Source of the DNA: Planococcus chinensis
GTDB lineage: Bacteria; Bacillota; Bacilli; Bacillales_A; Planococcaceae
NCBI RefSeq assembly: GCF_020071995.1
Contig: NZ_JABWTK010000006.1
Coordinates: forward strand, 248,001 to 312,000
Length of the DNA stretch: 64,000 nt
Reading direction: 5' to 3'
Shown: in pieces, positions 58,934 to 64,000 of the stretch
How the letters are laid out: every line of letters begins with the position of its first letter
Numbering within the stretch: position 1 is the stretch's first letter
Notes under the pieces: generated by a model
Database searches by the model: none
What the model was told of the DNA's origin: nothing
Seen by the model: the letters and a program-made list of their open reading frames with translations, nothing else
Translations under genes and position numbers: made by a program

Positions 58934-61900
58934 TTATTTAGTAAATTGTCGTTCCCTTACCGGCTCAATCCCAAGCGCATCCAACTGCACCCAAAGACTC
59001 TCCAAAGCTTTCGCCTTATCAAAGTAAAACTCTCTTCCCCGAACTCTCCAGAACTTCCATCCTGAACGCTCCAACGATTCCTGGCGCTTCATGTCTTCTT
59101 CAAACTTCTCAGGGCCGTGCCATCTTTCACCGTCGCATTCAACAGCCAAACGGTCACGCATGCCTTCGACCACCATATCAATCCGGTACTGGCCGACTTT
59201 GACTTGAGGTGTGACTTTATAGCCTCTTGCCAAAATCATGCGAAGTACATCAACTTCAAACGGTGAATCGCATAGTTCTTCGAGGTTTTGGACTTCTGTA
59301 TTCAAGCGAGTCGGATTTTGGCAATAGCTTAACAAGCGGTAACGCAAGTCCTGGGGATTCAGTTCTTCTAAATCCACTGAATGGTATAGCCTCATTTGGT
59401 TTTTCGCGCGGCTGGCGGCGACGTTGAACCGCTGCTTATCGGCATTGCCCGTCAAGGCTCGGAAGTGGCGGTTCGGTGCAGATACCATTGACAGGAAAAT
59501 GATGTCCCGCTCATCGCCTTGCAGCGTATACGGATTCCCGCAAATAATTTTCCGTTCGACAAATTCACGGTCGCCGATTTCCTGGCGGATCCGGGATTCG
59601 AGCAGTTTATGCTGGTCTTGGCCAAGCAGCGTAATAACGCCGAATGTCTGGCCTTTCAGTTTCGGGTCGCGGACCATTTCTGCCATGTCGGCGACAATCG
59701 CATCGATTTCGCCTTCATTGACGTCTTTTCGGTCATCGATGACACCGTCTTTGACTTTGATTGCCAGAACCGGCGGATCGATTTTGTCTTCATCTAACGG
59801 CAAACGAAGCGGAATCATTTCGCCGCCGTAGCTCATGTCGTTCGAGAACTGAATGATTTCCGGCACGCAGCGGAAATGTTCGCGCAGCATCAGTTTCCCT
59901 TCTTTCGGGAAGGTCTGTTCCGCAATTTCATATAAGGACAAGTTGCCATCAAATAGATCGGCATTCGGGATGCCTTTCAAGTGGCGGCGCACGAGTTCCA
60001 GTACATCGTCTTGCTTGGTGCCGATCGATTGCGGACTGATTTGTTCATCGTCACCGACAACGACAATTTTCTTGCCGCGCAGGAGCACATTGATGGCGAA
60101 CAAATCGCATTGGCTGCTTTCATCAAAAATGATGACATCAAACTTTTCGTTGGTCACCGGGAAGTTCTCCAGCACTTGGCTGATTGGCATAATCCAAACC
60201 GGAATGGCGCTTTGCGCGGTTTTCATTTCTTCCCGGGCACCTTGCAGGTTGCGCTGCGCCGATTTACCGCTGCCTTTGCCGAAACGTTTGATATAGGTTT
60301 TCCAGGCAGACAATGCCCGTTTTTCTTCGTCGGTGATGCGGTTGACTTGGTTTTTCCAAGTGGATGCGCTGACAATATTGCGGATCAAGCGCTTCTGTTC
60401 GATATGCTCTTCTTCCAGCTGTTTCTTCAAAAGCGTCGTATTCGTATCTTTCGTTTCATCGAGCCAAGTCTGCAATTTCTTCAATTCGAATGCTTCGAGA
60501 TGGTTTTCAGGAAACTCGATTTCAGACCCGGCCGACATTTCAAGCAATTTGCCGGTCAGCGGCAATGTTTGATTGAACTGCTCCAGCAAGTTGTAGAACC
60601 GGTTCACTTTAGCTTTTGTGCGCTGCAGATCTTCCAGTTTGCTTAGCAGCTGCACCCATTTGGCATGGTCCTTTTCTTGGTAAGCCTGGACAAAATTCTG
60701 GCCAATCGGGTGCATCGTTACTTTGGCACTTAACATGGTCAATTCAGCTAAGTCCTGCTTGTATTGCGCTTCCCATGCCAGGTATTCCAACCGTTTAAGG
60801 ACTGTATTAAGGTCTTTGCTCAATTGCTTAAGTTGGTCGACGGAATAGAGATTGATGTCGCCCATTCCAAAAGGAGTGATCTTCCCTTTGAACGTTTGAG
60901 CTGTATCGACTGCTTTTAAAACCAATTGCAATTCTTTCAAGCGGTCTTCTAAGAGATGCGGAAAGCGCTTTTCTTTTTCATCGATGACCGTATGGCCGAT
61001 GTCTTCCATATTGCCGTTCAGCAACCGCGCCGCTTCTTTTTTGACCCATTCGTATTCCAAATGCGTATCCAGAATTTCAATGTCTTGAAGCGTTTTTACC
61101 GGTTCGCCGTTTAAGACCGGGTCTTCAAACAAGTATTTCGCTTGCTTCCCTTTCACCATAAAGAAAAGAAAGTTCGGCTTTTTGCCGTTTTGAAGCGGCT
61201 CTTTTGCAACGGTTAAATCGTTTGTTAAAGCTTCGTTGCCCTTTTCAGGCAAGTTGATCCGGTGCGTGACGAGAACATGGTACGAAGCAAATAACCGGTC
61301 AACGGCTCCGGATAGCTTATCCGTTAATGTCCGCCAGCGCTCTTCACGGTGCCCGCCAGCTCGGCAGTCGTCCATCATCGACTGGTACACTTGGTTTTCC
61401 AGCACCGCCGACATGCTGAGAAGTCCATCCAAATCCTTCTGCAGTGCTTTGATTTCGCTTTCGACGATGGGCAAGGAGTATTTCTGCAGGACGGCTTCGC
61501 CTTCTTGATTCGCTTCTTTCAAGCTGTTTTCGATTTCCATGAAAGCTGCAAAAGCAGAAGCATTTTTGAGATCGGCTTCTACAGATGGCAGGGATTGGTT
61601 GCGCAAATGAAGTTCTTCTTTTGCCGTATCGCTTTTCAGCTGCCACAATTCCTTGAAATCCACGGAGTTCAGCGGAAACTCGGCATGAAGTGCTACATTG
61701 TCCTGAATCCAGTTGTAGTGGATATCCGTTTCAGACAGGCGTTTTGCGACGTCGTATTTGAACAGTTTTTCTCCTTTGTAGGGGAGGACCGTCCCTTCTT
61801 TTTCGGCGTATTCTTTCAGCAGGTTTTTCAAGCGGGCTTCTTCGCGTTTGCTGCGGTTCAGCGCTTCTTTATCGCGTTCAATTTCCCGCTCCAGTCTTGG

Positions 61901-63277
61901 TACATCCAACTCCCCCAGTTTTTCGCCGATGACGCGGATTGACTGCTCGATTTCCTGCAGCGATTCACGTCCGCCTCCGAGAACCGGCACGCACAAATCG
62001 CGGATTTCCTGGGGGATCTTGTTTTTCAACACTTTTAATGGGCTTTCTTTTTGGCTCGTGATGAGGATCTTTTTTCCTTCCGACAAAAAGTGGGAAACCA
62101 AATTCGCTATCGTATGCGTTTTTCCGGTTCCAGGCGGTCCTTGCACCGTTACGCCTTGATGGCGCGATACCCGCTGGATAATGGCTTTTTGCTGTTCATT
62201 TGATTCAAGCGGGAAATACAGGTTGTTGTCGTCAAATACGCCGGTATGTGATGAAGTGTCACTTTCTTCAACAGCACTGTTTTTGATTGGTTCTCCGATA
62301 ATGGAAGCAACGGTATCGGACAGTTCCAGTTGGTCAGTAGAAATTCCCTCAATGATTTGTGTGAGGTCATCCCGCAGGACCCGTGCATTTTTGATGCGCA
62401 GGGAAAGCATATGATGGCTGTAAATCGCAGGGTCCCGGTCGGGCACTTTAGTTGCTGAATCCGTTATATATTTTCCGTTCGCGTCAAACGTCTGGATAAA
62501 TTGGGTGAAGAAATCAGTGAAGTCTTCTGTAATCTCCCTTTCCTGGACTTCTTTCCATAATTGATTGATCGCGCTGATGTTAGGGATAGGGATGCTAGTA
62601 AAAATCTCCCGTTCGACGGTGATTTCCTTGTCGACCAGTTTGACGGAAATGATGCCTTTGAATGCGTCCAATTCAAGTTCCACTTTGCTCGTTAAGAGCG
62701 GAGAGCGAATGGCTCCGATTTTCGGGTCCGGGTGCTGCCAAGTGAACAAGCCGGTGCCGTAGACAAATTCCAGCGTTTCGCCTTCTTTTTCAAAACGCGA
62801 AAAAAGCTCGAAAAATTCCTCGTATTTCTCCAGCGTCCGTTTTTTGATTTTGAGTTTCGTGGACCATTCTTTCCATTCCGGAACCCACTGCTCGTATGCA
62901 GCTAAGCGGTTCTCGTCATCGATGAAAAATTCCTTTTGCTGCTCCCCGACTGCCAGGTCTTTCGTTTTCATGGTTATATAGGAAGGAATCGCCGTTTCTT
63001 TCTTCGGATCAAAATTGAGCCAGTCTTTGAAAATCGGCTTTGGCGCCGGCGGTGTTTGGTCGGCTTTCGTCATAGTTGGTCTGTGAATTTCAATTAGGTT
63101 CTCACTATTGTGGCAATCGCCAAACGTAAAACAGCCTTCTAAGTTAGCCAAGTCTTCGAGCTGCCAGTTCTTTTCAAAATCCCGGTAATCCCGTACGACT
63201 TTTCCTACTAAATTATTTAATGCCAGCATGTATTCAAAAAAGTTTTTGGCTTTCTCTTTCGCTGTAATGGATTCCAT
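58934..63277 (-). CDS. Superfamily 1 helicase fused to a Vsr/DUF559-like nuclease
   Basis: 1447 residues from ATG 63277, which follows AGAGAGGTG. Domains in order: an N-terminal region (1-350) without a firm match; a split SF1 helicase core with Walker A QGPPGTGKT at 379-387, DESSQCDLFAI (Walker B, about 1080), GDDEQISPQ, and the UvrD/DNA2-type motif IFLSMVSAPNRHFRALTG plus NVAASRAKNQMRLYHS; and a C-terminal Vsr-like PD-(D/E)XK domain with YRIDMVVEG and LAVECDGERWHG. A long coiled coil splits the helicase. Such helicase-Vsr fusions, some with a DUF4011 N terminus, are known in defence islands. GC content is host-like, unlike the BREX genes. Confidence 0.88.
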   Translation of the reverse strand: MESITAKEKAKNFFEYMLALNNLVGKVVRDYRDFEKNWQLEDLANLEGCFTFGDCHNSENLIEIHRPTMTKADQTPPAPKPIFKDWLNFDPKKETAIPSYITMKTKDLAVGEQQKEFFIDDENRLAAYEQWVPEWKEWSTKLKIKKRTLEKYEEFFELFSRFEKEGETLEFVYGTGLFTWQHPDPKIGAIRSPLLTSKVELELDAFKGIISVKLVDKEITVEREIFTSIPIPNISAINQLWKEVQEREITEDFTDFFTQFIQTFDANGKYITDSATKVPDRDPAIYSHHMLSLRIKNARVLRDDLTQIIEGISTDQLELSDTVASIIGEPIKNSAVEESDTSSHTGVFDDNNLYFPLESNEQQKAIIQRVSRHQGVTVQGPPGTGKTHTIANLVSHFLSEGKKILITSQKESPLKVLKNKIPQEIRDLCVPVLGGGRESLQEIEQSIRVIGEKLGELDVPRLEREIERDKEALNRSKREEARLKNLLKEYAEKEGTVLPYKGEKLFKYDVAKRLSETDIHYNWIQDNVALHAEFPLNSVDFKELWQLKSDTAKEELHLRNQSLPSVEADLKNASAFAAFMEIENSLKEANQEGEAVLQKYSLPIVESEIKALQKDLDGLLSMSAVLENQVYQSMMDDCRAGGHREERWRTLTDKLSGAVDRLFASYHVLVTHRINLPEKGNEALTNDLTVAKEPLQNGKKPNFLFFMVKGKQAKYLFEDPVLNGEPVKTLQDIEILDTHLEYEWVKKEAARLLNGNMEDIGHTVIDEKEKRFPHLLEDRLKELQLVLKAVDTAQTFKGKITPFGMGDINLYSVDQLKQLSKDLNTVLKRLEYLAWEAQYKQDLAELTMLSAKVTMHPIGQNFVQAYQEKDHAKWVQLLSKLEDLQRTKAKVNRFYNLLEQFNQTLPLTGKLLEMSAGSEIEFPENHLEAFELKKLQTWLDETKDTNTTLLKKQLEEEHIEQKRLIRNIVSASTWKNQVNRITDEEKRALSAWKTYIKRFGKGSGKSAQRNLQGAREEMKTAQSAIPVWIMPISQVLENFPVTNEKFDVIIFDESSQCDLFAINVLLRGKKIVVVGDDEQISPQSIGTKQDDVLELVRRHLKGIPNADLFDGNLSLYEIAEQTFPKEGKLMLREHFRCVPEIIQFSNDMSYGGEMIPLRLPLDEDKIDPPVLAIKVKDGVIDDRKDVNEGEIDAIVADMAEMVRDPKLKGQTFGVITLLGQDQHKLLESRIRQEIGDREFVERKIICGNPYTLQGDERDIIFLSMVSAPNRHFRALTGNADKQRFNVAASRAKNQMRLYHSVDLEELNPQDLRYRLLSYCQNPTRLNTEVQNLEELCDSPFEVDVLRMILARGYKVTPQVKVGQYRIDMVVEGMRDRLAVECDGERWHGPEKFEEDMKRQESLERSGWKFWRVRGREFYFDKAKALESLWVQLDALGIEPVRERQFTK

Positions 63278-63462
63278 CGAATACACCTCTCTTTGTCTCA
63301 TTCTAACTATATAGTTCTAAAATTTTCATTAGCAATCAATTGACAATCTTAGTATGATTTTTCTTCTTTTATTCCTAATACTACCAACAAATAGGGATTT
63401 AGACAAGATGACGACTGGCCTTTAAGAAAGTTCCGATGAGGCATAAGTATTTAATATCTATT

Positions 63463-63564
63463 TCAATGAAGATAATAATTCTTGCAAAAACATAAATGTC
63501 CAAACAAAAACCACAGCCAGAAACCAGAACGGTTTCCAACTGCGGGAATTTCAAAGTTATTCAT
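63463..63564 (-). CDS. Possible 33-residue peptide overlapping the dctM stop
   Basis: ATG 63564 overlaps the TRAP permease stop (string ATGAATAA) and the frame runs to TGA 63463, encoding MNNFEIPAVGNRSGFWLWFL and a further hydrophobic stretch. No ribosome site is seen apart from coupling. A second frame over the same bases, without a start, reads WKPFWFLAVVFVWTFMFLQE, also hydrophobic, so the region may hold a small membrane peptide whose frame is uncertain. Confidence 0.3.
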   Translation of the reverse strand: MNNFEIPAVGNRSGFWLWFLFGHLCFCKNYYLH

Positions 63565-64000
63565 ATAGATTCGGCAGCCACATTGACAATGCCGGAACAA
63601 ATGTAATGACCAATAAACAGATGATCATCGTCAGCAAGAACGGCAACACAGCAAACGCAATGCGCTCGAACTGTACGCCGCCGACGCTTGAAGCCACGAA
63701 CAAGTTGACGCCTAAGGGCGGTGTGATAAAGCCAATCGCCAAGTTGGCGACCAGGATAACGCCGAAATGGATCGGGTCAACGCCGACTGCAATAACGATC
63801 GGCAGCAGGATCGGCGTTAAGACGACGAGTGCTGAAATCGTATCGATGAACATGCCGACCACCAATAGCAAAAGGTTGATAGCAAGCAAAATGACGAGTG
63901 GATTGGTCGACAGGTTGGTCAGGTAATCCGAGATTTCGCCTGGAATCTGCTCGATTGTCATGAAGTAAGCGAACGATACCGACAAGCCGATGATGATCAT
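63557..64000 (-). CDS. TRAP transporter large permease DctM, C-terminal part
   Basis: The last 147 residues of a DctM/SiaM-type permease; the 5' end lies beyond the window. The sequence is almost entirely membrane helices, with GMFIDTISALVVLTPILLPI and GFITPPLGVNLFVASSVGG, the latter carrying the conserved PPxGxxLF motif of the DctM family. These permeases import carboxylates or similar acids with sodium, together with a periplasmic-type binding protein and a small permease, which should be encoded further right. Substrate unknown. Confidence 0.93.
   Translation of the reverse strand: MIIIGLSVSFAYFMTIEQIPGEISDYLTNLSTNPLVILLAINLLLLVVGMFIDTISALVVLTPILLPIVIAVGVDPIHFGVILVANLAIGFITPPLGVNLFVASSVGGVQFERIAFAVLPFLLTMIICLLVITFVPALSMWLPNLYE

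Noticed and set aside
59981..60646. 221-residue plus-strand frame antisense to the helicase-nuclease
   Set aside because: Phenylalanine- and glutamine-rich mirror of a lysine- and glutamate-rich coding strand; no start signal; the opposite strand carries clear helicase motifs.
1..64000. CRISPR arrays, tRNA or rRNA genes, insertion sequences
   Set aside because: No regular short repeats with spacers, no tRNA-like cloverleaf or CCA ends, and no transposase frames were seen; the only large repeats are the two pglX 3' ends.

Overview
The window looks like a chromosomal segment of a low-to-mid-GC Gram-positive bacterium of the Bacillales, most likely a Planococcaceae member. The reasons are strong AAGGAGG-type ribosome binding sites, many U-tract hairpin terminators, a FapR-type operator in front of fabH, a PPDK/YqfL pair, a subtilisin-type protease, and small Bacillales families such as IDEAL-domain proteins. 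The genus is inferred. No rRNA, tRNA, CRISPR array or insertion sequence was seen.

0-9.3 kb holds the end of an unknown gene, a flavodoxin-like protein, an OmpR-type two-component pair, an ATP-grasp ligase with two perfect 11-bp direct repeats upstream, and a lipid block: fabH under a FapR box, then an acyl-CoA synthetase/acyl-CoA carboxyltransferase operon under a TetR-type palindrome. 9.6-15.7 kb holds a secreted SGNH esterase, several small unknown genes (two too short for routine calling), an IDEAL protein, a deletion scar fusing a truncated gntR to a truncated tricarballylate-dehydrogenase-like gene, and a LacI-family regulator. 16-31 kb is a set of ordinary operons: ppdK-yqfL, a subtilase, a CPBP protease, a Gfo/Idh-ThuA-Gfo/Idh operon behind a 21-bp palindrome, a second SGNH lipoprotein, and a four-gene operon (two membrane proteins, a medium-chain dehydrogenase and a small protein) next to a MalT-like LuxR regulator.

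34.7-63.3 kb is a defence island, visibly more AT-rich than its surroundings up to about 58.9 kb. Its left part has PD-(D/E)XK nuclease-fold genes (PDDEXK_4-like, HsdR_N-like, Mrr-like and an EVK protein), a DUF1643-like gene, and a short operon made of a 40-aa hydrophobic peptide and a frameshifted small gene. Its core is one co-directional BREX operon: serine recombinase, brxA, brxB, brxC, pglZ, pglX, a second pglX, and a SNF2/RapA-type helicase. brxL is absent, pglZ precedes pglX, and the two pglX genes share a 539-bp nearly identical 3' block. This does not match the standard six-gene type 1 layout. On the right is a solo giant SF1 helicase fused to a Vsr/DUF559-like nuclease. The window ends in a TRAP transporter large permease gene.

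In the BREX operon, PglX should methylate host DNA at one or two target sites. BrxC, PglZ and the helicase should carry out phage exclusion, and the flanking nucleases and helicase-nuclease should act as further layers. The duplicated PglX with a homogenised tail and diverged central region is the most distinctive signal in the window.
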